NCBI GenBank assembly: GCA_018222605.1
Contig: JAAEZZ010000008.1
Location: forward strand, 186,001-250,000
DNA length: 64,000 nucleotides
Origin: Alphaproteobacteria bacterium
Lineage (GTDB): Bacteria; Pseudomonadota; Alphaproteobacteria; Caulobacterales; Hyphomonadaceae
Direction: 5' to 3'
Part shown: positions 7,923-17,676 of the stretch, one piece after another
How the letters are laid out: each line of letters begins with the position of its first letter
How positions within the stretch are numbered: the stretch's first letter is position 1
Translations under genes and position numbers: made by a program
The notes under the pieces: generated by a model
The model's database searches: none
What the model saw: only the letters and a program-made list of their open reading frames with translations
Told to the model about the DNA's origin: nothing

Positions 7923-8778
7923 ATGAGGCAGTCTCTTCCGCCTGCAGCACGGCTCTAAATCCTTCACGATAGGTGCGGTAAGCTGGCTGCCAGCCCAGCG
8001 CGGACTTTGCCCGCGCATTGGAGACCCGCTTGCACTCAGCATAGAAGCTGCGCGCCATGGGGCTGAGATCAGCTTCGTCAAAAGGCACTTCAGGCGGCGG
8101 CGCAATGCCCAGCAGCTCAGCCGCATAGGCCGTGACATCCTGCGGCGGGGCGGGCGCGTCATCACACAGATGAAACACACCGCTGATCTGCGGACGCAGC
8201 ATCAGGGCCTCGAGGCCAGACGCAATGTCATCAACATGCACGCGGGAGAAAACCTGTCCCGGTTTCACTGTGCGGGTGGCCTTGCCTTTGCGCAGCTTGT
8301 CGAAGGGAGAGCGGCCAGGCCCGTAAATGCCTGGCAGGCGCACACTACGAAGGGCGCCATCTGTTGCCTCCAGCCATTGCTGTTCGGCCTTTACCCGCGC
8401 CGCTGCCCGGTCAGAGCCCGGATTGACGGGGCTCCACTCCATGGCCCATCCGCCATTCAGGTCTCCATAGACCCCGGTTGTCGAGAGATATGTGATCGAT
8501 GCGGCCGTTGCCTCGGCATAGCTGGCAGCCCGTGCGGCGGGGCAGCCATCCGCGTCCGGCGGCAGCGTCACCAGCCAGTGCGCCCCTTCCGGAATATTCG
8601 GCCGTCCCTCCCCGGCCCAGACCTGCGCGGCGATGCCCTCTGCCTGTAGTTTCTCGGCTTTTTCAGCCGTGCGCACCGTGCCATGCACCTGCCAGCCCTG
8701 CGGTTTCAGGCGCTCAGCCAGCTGCAACGCGCTATAGCCAAGTCCGAAGACAAAAAGCAGAGATGGCTGATCTGTCAT
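7921..8778 (-). CDS. SDR-family NAD(P)-dependent epimerase-like protein (YeeZ type)
   Basis: 285 residues. The Rossmann start FVFGLGYSALQLAERL has the reduced glycine motif of atypical SDRs such as YeeZ. TYLSTTGVYGDLNGGW carries the active-site serine/threonine and tyrosine, though the usual YxxxK lysine is not evident. RSVRLPGIYGPGRSPFDKL and VHVDDIASGLEALM are extended-SDR signatures. The substrate is unknown; a nucleotide-sugar epimerase role is not shown. It ends head-to-head with the PfpI gene and shares its terminator. Confidence 0.82.
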   Translation of the reverse strand: MTDQPSLLFVFGLGYSALQLAERLKPQGWQVHGTVRTAEKAEKLQAEGIAAQVWAGEGRPNIPEGAHWLVTLPPDADGCPAARAASYAEATAASITYLSTTGVYGDLNGGWAMEWSPVNPGSDRAAARVKAEQQWLEATDGALRSVRLPGIYGPGRSPFDKLRKGKATRTVKPGQVFSRVHVDDIASGLEALMLRPQISGVFHLCDDAPAPPQDVTAYAAELLGIAPPPEVPFDEADLSPMARSFYAECKRVSNARAKSALGWQPAYRTYREGFRAVLQAEETAS

Positions 8779-8839
8779 TTGCGCTGGCCTTTCCCGTCGG
8801 GTCTAAAGTCAGTCATATAGTCTCCGGAGCCCATGATCC

Positions 8840-9517
8840 ATGTCCCTCCTTGCCCTGGCCACAGCCTCGCTTTTCCTGTCGCAAAGCGCGACGGCCCGTC
8901 TCGACACTCGCGAAGCCGAACGTCTCGAAGCCTGTGTGGCCAAGATCGAAGTGGACGCTGAAGAGGCCTATGAAGACGGCCTCGCCTGGACTTATCAGGG
9001 CAACCGCCCCGGCGCGCGCCAGTGCACGGCCCTCGCCCTTATCGCCCTTGGCCGCGCGGATGAAGGCGCCGCCCGCCTGGAAAACCTGGCCAATGCGGTT
9101 GATGGCGGCACGCTGGAACAGCGCGCCGAATATCTGACACAAGCCGGCAATGCCTGGCTGCAGGCCGGCGCGCCGGAAGCGGCAGAACTGACGCTGACCA
9201 ATGCGCTGAAACTGAAACCGAATGTCCCGGACCTGCTGATCGACCGGGCAAGCGCCTATCTGCTGCAGGAAAAATGGGCCGAGGCCGAAGCCGATCTCGA
9301 CAAGGCCATCTCTCTGCAGCCCGGCCATGCGACGGCGCACCAGTTCCGCGCCGAGGCCCGCCTGAACCTCGACAAGCTGGACCCGGCCATGGCCGATGTC
9401 GAAGCAGCCATGGCGGCAGATCCGGAGAACGTCGACACGCTGGTGCTGCGCGGCCGCGTCCGGGAAGCCAAGCGCCTGTCAGAGGTGCAGATACTTAGCC
9501 CCGAAATTATCGACTGA
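8840..9517 (+). CDS. Secreted TPR-repeat protein
   Basis: 225 residues with a short signal peptide (LLALATASLFLSQSATA, cleavage near residue 19). The mature part is about four TPR units: AEYLTQAGNAWLQAGAPEAA, PDLLIDRASAYLLQEKWAEA and ATAHQFRAEARLNLDKLDPA are the clearest. TPRs scaffold protein-protein contacts, here probably in the periplasm. It ends exactly where the facing aminopeptidase gene ends. No specific partner can be named. Confidence 0.8.
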   Translation: MSLLALATASLFLSQSATARLDTREAERLEACVAKIEVDAEEAYEDGLAWTYQGNRPGARQCTALALIALGRADEGAARLENLANAVDGGTLEQRAEYLTQAGNAWLQAGAPEAAELTLTNALKLKPNVPDLLIDRASAYLLQEKWAEAEADLDKAISLQPGHATAHQFRAEARLNLDKLDPAMADVEAAMAADPENVDTLVLRGRVREAKRLSEVQILSPEIID

Positions 9518-10882
9518 TCAGGCCGAATAGCGGTTCTGCAGCGTCTTCCAGATCGCGCGCAGACCGCATGCGGCAGCGCCTTCCGGGCGGCCATATTTGC
9601 CAAGACGCCACGCCCAGACATCCAGATGCGTCCAGCTAGGTGCATCGACGAATTGCTTCAGGAACAGCGCTGCCGTGATGGAGCCTGCAAACCGGCCGCC
9701 TGAATTGACGAGGTCCGCGATCGGGCTTTGCAGGTCTGCCAGGTACGGGTCCCATAGCGGCATGCGCCAGACCGGATCGCCGGACACGTCTGAGCCTGCC
9801 TGAATCGCCTCGGCCATGGTCTCGTCATCGGTGTAGTAAGGTGCAAGATCCGGCCCCAGAGCGACACGGGCTGCGCCGGTTAGTGTTGCGAAATCGATCA
9901 GCACGTCCGGCTTTTCCTCACAGGCGCGCGTCAGCGCATCGGCCAGGATGAGACGGCCCTCGGCATCTGTATTGTCGATTTCGACGGTCAGGCCCTTGCG
10001 GCTGGTCAGCACGTCACCCGGCCGGAAGGAATCCCCCGCCACGGCATTCTCGACCGAGGGCACGTACAGCTTCAGGTGCACAGGCAGATTGGCGCTCATG
10101 ATCAGCTGCGCCAGCGCGATGACATGGGCAGAGCCGCCCATATCCTTCTTCATGATCCGCATGCCGGAGCCGGGCTTCAGATCCAGGCCGCCGGAGTCAA
10201 ACGTCACACCCTTGCCCACCAGCGCAATGCGCGTATTGGACGGGTCGCCCCATTCCAGCTCCATGAAGCGCGGCGCATAAGTCGCGGCGCGGCCGACGGC
10301 GTGCACCATGGGGTAATTCTCTTTCAGCAGATCGTCGCCGACAATGGTCGTCAATTTCGCGCCGAACTTCCCGGCAATCTCTGCAATCGCGCCTTCAACA
10401 TGCTGCGGCCCCATATCCTGGGCAGGCGTGTTGACCAGATCGCGCAACAGGGCGCAGGCATCAGCCTCACGGCTGAGCGCGTCGGCATCCTCGCCGTCCG
10501 GGATGACCAGTTGGGGCGGCTTGGCCTTGTCTTTCAAATAGCGGTCAAAACGGTACGCGCCGTCTGCCCAGCCTGCGGCCACCTGCTCAAATGGCAGGCC
10601 GCCCGTCTCGGCAATGCTGTAAACACCCTTGGGCAGCTTGCCTGACAGGGCCGCGACGGCCAGCGCATCCTGTCCCTTGCCCAGACCGAACAACACCTTT
10701 GCCAGCGTGCCCCCTTCCCCGGGGATCATCGCCACCTGTCCCGCCGCTGCGGTAAAGCCAAGCGCCTTGGCCGTCGCACGGGCGGACGGGAACGGATCGT
10801 TCTCAAGACTCTTGAAGGCGGCAGATGTGTAGAGGAAGACGTCAACGGCGCCCGTGGGGTCGGCGGTGAAACTCTTATGCAT
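9518..10882 (-). CDS. Leucyl aminopeptidase family M17
   Basis: 454 residues. Cytosolic two-zinc hexameric exopeptidase removing N-terminal residues from peptides. The metal and catalytic residues are visible: K224 and D229 in GKGVTFDSGG, D247 in KKDMGG, and D306/E308/R310 in NTDAEGRL; GALT/GAARVALG and NSGGRFAGSITAALFL follow. The N-domain is short, and the closest type is the PepA/PepB-like family common in alphaproteobacteria. No neighbours suggest a special pathway. Confidence 0.93.
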   Translation of the reverse strand: MHKSFTADPTGAVDVFLYTSAAFKSLENDPFPSARATAKALGFTAAAGQVAMIPGEGGTLAKVLFGLGKGQDALAVAALSGKLPKGVYSIAETGGLPFEQVAAGWADGAYRFDRYLKDKAKPPQLVIPDGEDADALSREADACALLRDLVNTPAQDMGPQHVEGAIAEIAGKFGAKLTTIVGDDLLKENYPMVHAVGRAATYAPRFMELEWGDPSNTRIALVGKGVTFDSGGLDLKPGSGMRIMKKDMGGSAHVIALAQLIMSANLPVHLKLYVPSVENAVAGDSFRPGDVLTSRKGLTVEIDNTDAEGRLILADALTRACEEKPDVLIDFATLTGAARVALGPDLAPYYTDDETMAEAIQAGSDVSGDPVWRMPLWDPYLADLQSPIADLVNSGGRFAGSITAALFLKQFVDAPSWTHLDVWAWRLGKYGRPEGAAACGLRAIWKTLQNRYSA

Positions 10883-10999
10883 TCAAACAGGCCTTTCAGC
10901 GGCGAGAGTTAATGGAAACTGCCGGGGCGTTAACTGATCCTTGACGCCATGCCGCCAGAGTCCCTGTGGCTATAACTGATACAAACCCGGAGCTTGTCC

Positions 11000-11935
11000 A
11001 TGTCCAGAGCCAAAACGTCACTGGCTGCACTCGCTGTCGTGCTGAGCGCCTGCGCGACCAGTCCGGACCCGGCTGAACAGGCAGAGCAGGACTATGCGCG
11101 CGCTGTCGAAGCCGCCATGCAGCCTGCCACGGAAGAAGAAGTCGCCGCGGCCAACCGCGCCGACCCTCTGACCAAGGCCAATTTCTGGGCCAAGGAACAT
11201 GCCAAGGACCCGGACAATCTGGAAAAGGCGCTGACCTTTGCCAGCGCGCTGCGTGGCATCGGCTCTGATGAGCGGGCGATTGAAGTTCTCTCTCAGGTTC
11301 TGGTCGTGCATCCCGGTGATCCAGACCTGCTGATTGCGCTGGGCAAGGCGCTCTCTGCGAAGAATGACATTGTGGCCTCTGCCCGCGCCTTTGAACAGGC
11401 AACCCGCACCGCGCCGGACCGGGCTGAAGCCTGGGCTGCGCTCGGCACGTCTCTGGACAAGCTGGACCGTCACAAGGATGCACAGCTGGCCTATACGCAG
11501 GCCCTGCTACTGGAGCCGACCCGCACCTCCACGCTGACAAATTACGGCCTGTCCCTGGCCCTCAGCGGAGACCTGAACAGCGCAGAGGAAAAGCTGCGCC
11601 TGGCCGCCGCGCAACCGGATGCGGATGTGCGCGTAACGGAAAACCTGGCCCTCATCCTGGGGCTGCAGGGCAAATATGACGAAATGGCCGAGATCAGCAG
11701 CCGTCACGCTCCGCAAGGCGTGGTGGAACAGAACGCAAAACTGCTTCAGGACATGATCCAGCCGGTGCGTTCATGGGAAGCGCTGGAGACCGAGACACCG
11801 GCGGCCAAGCCTGCAGTAACGCCTGTCAAGAAAACCAGGCCAAAGCCGGTCACGCCGCCTGCTGCCGCTGAGGCAGAAGACAGTGCGCCGGAAGCCAGCT
11901 CAACAGGCCTGCGCCTGCGACGCTCCGGCGAGTAG
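11000..11935 (+). CDS. tadD: TPR lipoprotein, probable Tad pilus assembly protein TadD
   Basis: 311 residues from the ATG at 11000; the TTG six bases upstream is too close to the GGAG site to be used. A lipoprotein signal with lipobox LSAC gives lipidation at Cys18. TPR units follow: LEKALTFASALRGIGSDERA, PDLLIALGKALSAKNDIVAS, AEAWAALGTSLDKLDRHKDA and STLTNYGLSLALSGDLNSAE. A Pro/Ala-rich tail ends the protein. It faces the minus-strand tad genes, and TadD is the TPR lipoprotein of that machine, supporting secretin or outer-membrane steps; the assignment is by domain and location. Confidence 0.75.
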   Translation: MSRAKTSLAALAVVLSACATSPDPAEQAEQDYARAVEAAMQPATEEEVAAANRADPLTKANFWAKEHAKDPDNLEKALTFASALRGIGSDERAIEVLSQVLVVHPGDPDLLIALGKALSAKNDIVASARAFEQATRTAPDRAEAWAALGTSLDKLDRHKDAQLAYTQALLLEPTRTSTLTNYGLSLALSGDLNSAEEKLRLAAAQPDADVRVTENLALILGLQGKYDEMAEISSRHAPQGVVEQNAKLLQDMIQPVRSWEALETETPAAKPAVTPVKKTRPKPVTPPAAAEAEDSAPEASSTGLRLRRSGE

Positions 11936-11966
11936 TATTTCGAAAATCAGGAAGAGCTGCAGCAGA

Positions 11967-12968
11967 TCAGGACTGGCGCGTAACAGGCGCCGGCGGCTCT
12001 TCATTCAGCTGTGATTTCTTGAAGGTGAGATAGGCCGGGCCCAGCACCACAAGAAACAGAACCGGCAGGAAGAACAGGATCATCGGCACGGTCAGCTGGG
12101 CTGGCAGCGCGGCGGCCTTCTTTTCAGCCTGCGCCATGCGCATGTCGCGGTTTTCCTTGGCCATGACGCGCAGGGCATCGCCCAGCGGCGTCCCGTAACG
12201 CTCTGCCTGTCCAAGGGCCATACAGACGGCCTTCACACCCTCATGCCCGGTCCGCTTCGCAAGATTCTCATAGGCCTGGCGGCGTTCCGGCAGATAGGCG
12301 AGTTCCGCCACGGTCAGGCCGAACTCTTCGGCCAGTTCGGGAGAGGCAGAGCCGATTTCCTGGCTGACCTTGGAAAAACCCACCTCGATCGACATGCCGG
12401 ATTCGACACAGATCAGCAGCATGTCCAGTGCATCCGGAAAGGCGCGCATGATCGACTTCTGACGCTTCTGGGCCAGGTTCGAGACGTAAATGTTGGGCGC
12501 ATAGAACCCCGCCGCCGCGCCAAACAGCAGCGAGCCATAGCGCATCGGCCCCTGCAGACCGTGATCATTCACATAGAAGATGTAGAGGAACATCAGGAAC
12601 GCACCGACAAAGGGCAGCGTCATCCGCGCAAAATAGAAGGCAGACAGCGGCCCGGGGCCACGCAGGCCTGCCTTGCTGAGCGTTGCAGTAACGTTCGGGT
12701 CTTCAAGGGCCTTGGCCAGGTTCAGCTTGGACGAGATGTTCCCGACCATGGAGTCATCGGTGCGACGAAGCCCGCGATTCTCCAGTGCGGCGCGGTTCTG
12801 CTTGCGCAATTTCTCGCGCTGCTCCGTCACCGCCTTGAGGCGCGTTTCGAGTTTGTCCGTCTTCAGATAGGGCAGCATGATGGACAGGACTGTGCCGAAT
12901 ACGGCCAGCGCCACCAGAATGGACGCGATGGCCTCAGGACGGGCCAGCGAAACAAGTGTGCTGTACAT
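11967..12968 (-). CDS. tadC: Tad pilus inner-membrane protein TadC
   Basis: 333 residues with a T2SS_F domain. Hydrophobic segments lie at the N-terminus (IASILVALAVFGTVLSIML), centre (LPFVGAFLMFLYIFYV, SLLFGAAAGFYAPNI) and C-terminus (ILFFLPVLFLVVLGPAYL), with the cytoplasmic F domain between (FPDALDMLLICVESGMSIEVGF, ALRVMAKENRDMRMAQAEKKAA). TadB and TadC form the platform that couples the CpaF ATPase to pilin insertion. It is the last gene of the minus-strand tad operon, 12 bases after tadB, and converges with tadD. Confidence 0.93.
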   Translation of the reverse strand: MYSTLVSLARPEAIASILVALAVFGTVLSIMLPYLKTDKLETRLKAVTEQREKLRKQNRAALENRGLRRTDDSMVGNISSKLNLAKALEDPNVTATLSKAGLRGPGPLSAFYFARMTLPFVGAFLMFLYIFYVNDHGLQGPMRYGSLLFGAAAGFYAPNIYVSNLAQKRQKSIMRAFPDALDMLLICVESGMSIEVGFSKVSQEIGSASPELAEEFGLTVAELAYLPERRQAYENLAKRTGHEGVKAVCMALGQAERYGTPLGDALRVMAKENRDMRMAQAEKKAAALPAQLTVPMILFFLPVLFLVVLGPAYLTFKKSQLNEEPPAPVTRQS

Positions 12969-12980
12969 CGCGCCCCTCCC

Positions 12981-14015
12981 CTACATGTCGAAATTGATCA
13001 TCTTGCGCATCGTCAGGACGCCCAAGGTCATCAGCACAAAGCCGATAGCGATAAACAAATGCCCGGTCTCTTCGGTAAAGAGCAGCATGATGTAGGCAGG
13101 GGTCGTCAGGAAGACGAGAAAGCCGACCACGAAGGGCAGGGACCCGATAATCATGGCAGACGCCTTCGCCTCGGAAGACATTGCCTTGACCTTCTCCCGC
13201 ATCATTTTCCGGGAACGGATCACATTGGAAAGGTTGTTCAGGGCCTCCGACAGGTTACCCCCGGCCTTGGACTGGATCAGCAGCACGATGACAAAGAAGT
13301 TCACTTCCTGCAGAGGAACACGCTTGTAGAAACTGTTCAGCGAGCGCTCCATGCCTGCGCCCATGGCCAGATTGTCAGCCAGAATGGCAAATTCGGTACG
13401 CAGCGGCTCCGGACTTTCCTTGGCAATGATCCGTACACATTCGTTCAGCGGCAGACCAGACTTCACACCCCGCACGATGATGTCCAGTCCATCGGCAAAC
13501 TGGTTGATCATCTTCTTGTTGCGACGATTGGTCAGCAGATTGATCAGGAAACGCGGAAACCCGAACATGCCGGCAAAAAAGGCGCCGGCCACAATGACTG
13601 GCTGGCTCTTCAGGACAATTCCGCTGATCGTCAGCCCATCAAAGCCGGTGAGATAGAGGAAGCCGCCACAAAATACACCGGCCACCAAAGAGAACAGCCA
13701 GAACATGGTAGGCGAGATATCGAGACCGGCCTGGGTCAGCTTGGTTTTCAGATCTTGCGGGCGAACGGATTTACGGCGCTCTTGGTCCTGCTTGCGCAGC
13801 TTGTCCAGCATTTCCTGCGTCTTCTGGCGGCGCTTGGCATTCTCATCCAGAATGCGTGTATCGCGACCCTTGCCATTGACGGTCTGCCCTGAGCCGATGG
13901 CCTTCACGCGCTTGCGGGCGGCCTCGTTCTTTTCTGAGGTCATGGCAACGCCAATGCCGGCAATCGCGAGGAAGGCCAGCGCGGCGACCATGTAGATGAT
14001 CATGTCACTGCCCAT
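12981..14015 (-). CDS. tadB: Tad pilus inner-membrane protein TadB
   Basis: 344 residues. One N-terminal membrane segment (IIYMVAALAFLAIAGIGVAM), two central ones (PTMFWLFSLVAGVFCGGFLY and VIVAGAFFAGMFGFPRFL), the T2SS_F domain (QFADGLDIIVRGVKSGLPLNE, ESPEPLRTEFAILADNLAMG), then two C-terminal segments. It pairs with TadC as the assembly platform. It follows cpaF by three bases, so the two are translationally coupled. Confidence 0.93.
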   Translation of the reverse strand: MGSDMIIYMVAALAFLAIAGIGVAMTSEKNEAARKRVKAIGSGQTVNGKGRDTRILDENAKRRQKTQEMLDKLRKQDQERRKSVRPQDLKTKLTQAGLDISPTMFWLFSLVAGVFCGGFLYLTGFDGLTISGIVLKSQPVIVAGAFFAGMFGFPRFLINLLTNRRNKKMINQFADGLDIIVRGVKSGLPLNECVRIIAKESPEPLRTEFAILADNLAMGAGMERSLNSFYKRVPLQEVNFFVIVLLIQSKAGGNLSEALNNLSNVIRSRKMMREKVKAMSSEAKASAMIIGSLPFVVGFLVFLTTPAYIMLLFTEETGHLFIAIGFVLMTLGVLTMRKMINFDM

Positions 14016-14018
14016 GCC

Positions 14019-15521
14019 TCAATTCCCCACGGCGTCCAGCGCAGCGGCCAGCTCTCGTTCCATGTTGTAGTAAGAAGCGCGTTCCCAGAAGCGCGGACGA
14101 CCAACGCCTGTGCCACGATGTGTACCGAGCACCCGGCCGTTTTCGTCTTCGCCTTCGATCTCGTATTTCAGCACATCCTGAAGCACGATCGTATCCCCTT
14201 CCAGACCCATCACCTCTGTGATGTTCATGATACGGCGAGAGCCATCGCGCAGGCGGGAGGCCTGTACGACAACATCAATCGAGCCGACAATCATTTCACG
14301 GATCGTCTTGGCCGGCAGGGAGAAGCCGCCCATCGTGATCATGGATTCCACACGGGACAATGCTTCGCGCGGACTGTTGGCGTGCAGGGTTCCCATCGAG
14401 CCGTCATGGCCCGTGTTCATGGCCTGCAACAGGTCAAACGCCTCCGGGCCACGCACCTCGCCCACGATGATGCGTTCCGGACGCATACGCAGACAGTTCT
14501 TTACCAGATCGCGCATTGTGACTTCGCCGGAGCCTTCAATGTTCGGCGGGCGGGTTTCCAGACGCACGACATGCGGCTGCTGCAACTGAAGCTCGGCGGA
14601 GTCTTCACAGGTGATAACGCGCTCGGTCGGGTCAATGAAGCCTGTCAGGCAGTTCAGGAGCGTTGTTTTACCGGAGCCCGTACCGCCGGAAATCAGCACA
14701 TTACAGCGGGCATGGCCGATGATGCGCAGGATCTCTGCCCCCGGCTCGGAAATGGAGCCAAAGTTTACAAGGTCCTGCAGCTTCAGCTTGTCTTTCTTGA
14801 ACTTACGAATGGTAAGGGTCGGACCGTCAATCGCCAGGGGCGGCGCGATGACGTTGACACGGGAGCCATCCAGAAGACGCGCGTCACAGATTGGCGAGGA
14901 GTCATCAACGCGGCGGCCAACCTGGCTCACAATGCGCTGACAGATGTTCATCAGCTGCGCATTGTCCCGGAAGCGGATATTGGTCCGTTCGATCTTGCCG
15001 TTGACCTCGATATAGGTCGTGTCGGCACCATTCACCATGATATCAGCAATGTCATCGCGCGCGAGCAGAGGCTCCAGCGGGCCGTAGCCCAGTACGTCAT
15101 TACAGATGTCATCGAGCAGCTGTTCCTGCTCCGAAATCGACATCACCACATTCTTGATACTGATGATCTCGACGACAATGTCGCGGATCTCTTCGCGCGC
15201 GCTCTCCGCATCCAGCTGCGCCAGCTGCGACAGGTCGATCGTATCGATCAGCGCGTTGAAGATGGTCGTCTTGGTGGCGTAGTATTGCTCAGACTGCTGA
15301 TTCACCTGACGCACAGGTTCCGGCTTTGGCTCCGGTGTCTTGACCTGAACAGGCTTTGCCTGCGCGGAGGGCGGCTTGGGCGCACCCTTTACGGCAACCG
15401 GCGCGGGGGTCTTCGGCTTTTGGGTCTGGGGACGCGGCACAGCAGCAGGCGCAGCCTTGGGCTTCGGCGCAACGGGCGCCGACGCAGGTGTGCTGGATGC
15501 TGATCGTTTGCCGAAGGCCAT
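14019..15521 (-). CDS. cpaF: Tad pilus assembly ATPase CpaF/TadA
   Basis: 500 residues. Hexameric type II/IV secretion ATPase that energises Flp pilus extension and retraction. A Pro/Ala/Lys-rich N-terminal tail (1-75) precedes the N-domain ([19 protein letters not shown]). The core shows Walker [10 protein letters not shown] (279-287), the Asp box, Walker [19 protein letters not shown] and the His box [18 protein letters not shown]. It is 18 bases from cpaE and 3 from tadB. Confidence 0.97.
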   Translation of the reverse strand: MAFGKRSASSTPASAPVAPKPKAAPAAVPRPQTQKPKTPAPVAVKGAPKPPSAQAKPVQVKTPEPKPEPVRQVNQQSEQYYATKTTIFNALIDTIDLSQLAQLDAESAREEIRDIVVEIISIKNVVMSISEQEQLLDDICNDVLGYGPLEPLLARDDIADIMVNGADTTYIEVNGKIERTNIRFRDNAQLMNICQRIVSQVGRRVDDSSPICDARLLDGSRVNVIAPPLAIDGPTLTIRKFKKDKLKLQDLVNFGSISEPGAEILRIIGHARCNVLISGGTGSGKTTLLNCLTGFIDPTERVITCEDSAELQLQQPHVVRLETRPPNIEGSGEVTMRDLVKNCLRMRPERIIVGEVRGPEAFDLLQAMNTGHDGSMGTLHANSPREALSRVESMITMGGFSLPAKTIREMIVGSIDVVVQASRLRDGSRRIMNITEVMGLEGDTIVLQDVLKYEIEGEDENGRVLGTHRGTGVGRPRFWERASYYNMERELAAALDAVGN

Positions 15522-15539
15522 TCAGGGCTCCCTAATGGG

Positions 15540-16928
15540 CTATTTGCCAAGCAGTTTCTTGAAGAAGGATTTCTCGACCGGTTCGATTGTCCGGCCAGAC
15601 ATGGTGCAGGCCAGATGATCAATGGCCTGAGAGGATTTGGACGCCGCGTCCGTCTCGGAAATCATCTGGCCATTATTGGCCGCCGTCCCAAACAGCTCGG
15701 GCTCGAACGGGAGAATGATCTCTGGCTCGACACCGATGGCGGCCGCGAAATCCTTGACCGGAATTTCCGGACGTTTCGGCACACCGCTCATGTTCAGCAC
15801 GAGGCGGGGCGGATTGTCATTCGGCCGTTTGGCCTTCAGCTGATCGATAAAATTCTTGCCATTGCGCAGGGAGGCAAGGTCTGGCTGGCAAACAACGATC
15901 ACCTCATCGGACGCCACCAGCGTCTCCAGCATCCAGGCGGACCAGACATGCGGCAGGTCCAGCACCACATAGGGTACGTTGCGGCGCACGACGTCGATCA
16001 CCATGGAATAGGACTCGTCCGGGATATCCATGATCTGGTTGATCGTGGCGGGCGCGGTGAACAGTGACAGACGCTCCGTTGGCTTTGCCAGCAGGCGCTC
16101 GACAACAGCATCATCGGCACGCTCCGGTGCCAGCAGGGCATCTGCAATGGTCTGCGGTGTCTCCTGATTGAAGTCCAGCGCCGTTGTGCCGAAGGACAGG
16201 TCCAAATCCACCAGCGTGGTGCTGACCTTCACATTTTCTGCAAGGGCCCAGGCCAGATTGTGGGCAATTGTGGAGGCCCCTACCCCGCCCTTGGCGCCAA
16301 CTACGGAAATCTGCTTTCCGACAAAGGGCGCATCCGGATTGTGGAACAGCTCTCCAATGGACCGGATGATCTGAAGCGGTTCGAATGGCGGCACCAGATA
16401 CTCGCTGACGCCGCGCGCAATCAATTGGCGGTACAGCATGATGTCATTGACGCTGCCGATGACCATGACCTTCACGGTCTCATCACAATGCTCTGCCAGC
16501 TGATCAATCTCCCGCAGTACCTGACCGGCAGAATCAGACGATTCGATCAGCAACAGGTTCGGCGTCGGGTTCTCGCTCATATAGGCAATCGCGGCCGGAA
16601 TGCCGCCGGGAATGGATTCCACGGTAGCCCGGCCCATACGGCGATCATTGGCACAGGTTTCAAGCAATTGGCGCGTTTCATCTCGCTCATAGAACAGCTT
16701 GATGGAGATGGCAGGCAGCATGCTGTCGCCGCCCGCACGATCAACGGCACTGAACCGGAACGCATCATTGTCTGCAGCCGGCGGAGTCACCGCTTCAGCA
16801 GGCATGGCACCCGTATCAGCCGCAGGCTCCGCAGACGGGTTGACCAGATCCGCCAGCGGATCTTCTGCAAAGACGTCCTCGAAATCGGGATCGATCTCGT
16901 CGTCGAAAAGTGCTTTGTCATGTGACAT
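15540..16928 (-). CDS. cpaE: Pilus localisation ATPase CpaE/TadZ
   Basis: 462 residues. An acidic N-terminal region (1-60) leads to an atypical receiver-like domain (60-200) and a MinD/ParA-type ATPase domain. The P-loop reads GAKGGVGAST (211-220), with alanine in place of the second conserved lysine, the deviation typical of CpaE/TadZ. LVDLDLSFGTTALDF and YVVLDLPHVWSAWM follow. CpaE places the Tad machine, at the pole in Caulobacter. It stands between cpaD and cpaF. Confidence 0.94.
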   Translation of the reverse strand: MSHDKALFDDEIDPDFEDVFAEDPLADLVNPSAEPAADTGAMPAEAVTPPAADNDAFRFSAVDRAGGDSMLPAISIKLFYERDETRQLLETCANDRRMGRATVESIPGGIPAAIAYMSENPTPNLLLIESSDSAGQVLREIDQLAEHCDETVKVMVIGSVNDIMLYRQLIARGVSEYLVPPFEPLQIIRSIGELFHNPDAPFVGKQISVVGAKGGVGASTIAHNLAWALAENVKVSTTLVDLDLSFGTTALDFNQETPQTIADALLAPERADDAVVERLLAKPTERLSLFTAPATINQIMDIPDESYSMVIDVVRRNVPYVVLDLPHVWSAWMLETLVASDEVIVVCQPDLASLRNGKNFIDQLKAKRPNDNPPRLVLNMSGVPKRPEIPVKDFAAAIGVEPEIILPFEPELFGTAANNGQMISETDAASKSSQAIDHLACTMSGRTIEPVEKSFFKKLLGK

Positions 16929-16955
16929 GTTCAGCCCAATCCTCTCTCGCCCGGT

Positions 16956-17666
16956 CTAATTTCCAACCGCGGTGGAAACAGTCCCCGATTCATTGTCGGA
17001 CCGGTCAGCGCCTGTGACTTCACCTTGGCGGAATTTCTCAAGAATAACGCTGCGGCGTAGCGGATCTGCCGCATCCAGCGGGCGCTGCCCCAGCAGGTCG
17101 GCCGGATCGGCAATCATGGCGGCCAGGTTCGTGCGAACCGAGCAGCCAAGCGTCGGCTGCTCATTGTTGGAGGTAATGTCAGCAAAATCCATGCTGGCCA
17201 TGGACGGACAGTCCGGCGCGATAGCATCATATGTCTGGTAGGCCAGGATCAGCGGCTCTGTCAGGTCTTCTTCAGTGCCATGATGCGTATCCGAAATCTC
17301 TTCATATTGAACGCCATTCTCCCAAGCGATGGTACGCGCCTCGGTGATCGCGGCGACTGCCAGCTGCGGATTGGCGGATGAGGCCGGTAGCGACATGACC
17401 AGCGGGCCATGGCCCTTCTGGCGATAGTCGACCACGAAATTATTGATCCGCGCCTTGTCGACCAGGCTCAGTTCGCTGCCCGACGTGTCCAGTTCGATTT
17501 CCAGAAACTCGGTGCGCTTGGCAACGCCGATCGGGTTGCGGTCGAGCGCCGTACCCTGAAGGTAGGATTGCGGCACAGCTGTTGGCGCATAATTGGAACA
17601 GGCCGCCAGCGCGCCCAGTCCCGTCACTGCGGCCAGACCAAGAGATAGTGTCTTCAACCTGCTCAT
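16956..17666 (-). CDS. cpaD: Pilus assembly lipoprotein CpaD
   Basis: 236 residues when started at the ATG at 17666, ten bases after the cpaC stop and behind GGGGA; longer reading would overlap cpaC. The N-terminus is a lipoprotein signal with lipobox LAAC. The conserved CpaD region includes TAVPQSYLQGTALDRNPIGV, VDYRQKGHGPLVMSLP, CPSMASMDFADITSNNEQPT and GCSVRTNLAAMIADPADLL. CpaD is an outer-membrane-associated partner of the CpaC secretin. Confidence 0.92.
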   Translation of the reverse strand: MSRLKTLSLGLAAVTGLGALAACSNYAPTAVPQSYLQGTALDRNPIGVAKRTEFLEIELDTSGSELSLVDKARINNFVVDYRQKGHGPLVMSLPASSANPQLAVAAITEARTIAWENGVQYEEISDTHHGTEEDLTEPLILAYQTYDAIAPDCPSMASMDFADITSNNEQPTLGCSVRTNLAAMIADPADLLGQRPLDAADPLRRSVILEKFRQGEVTGADRSDNESGTVSTAVGN

Positions 17667-17676
17667 TCCTCGTCCC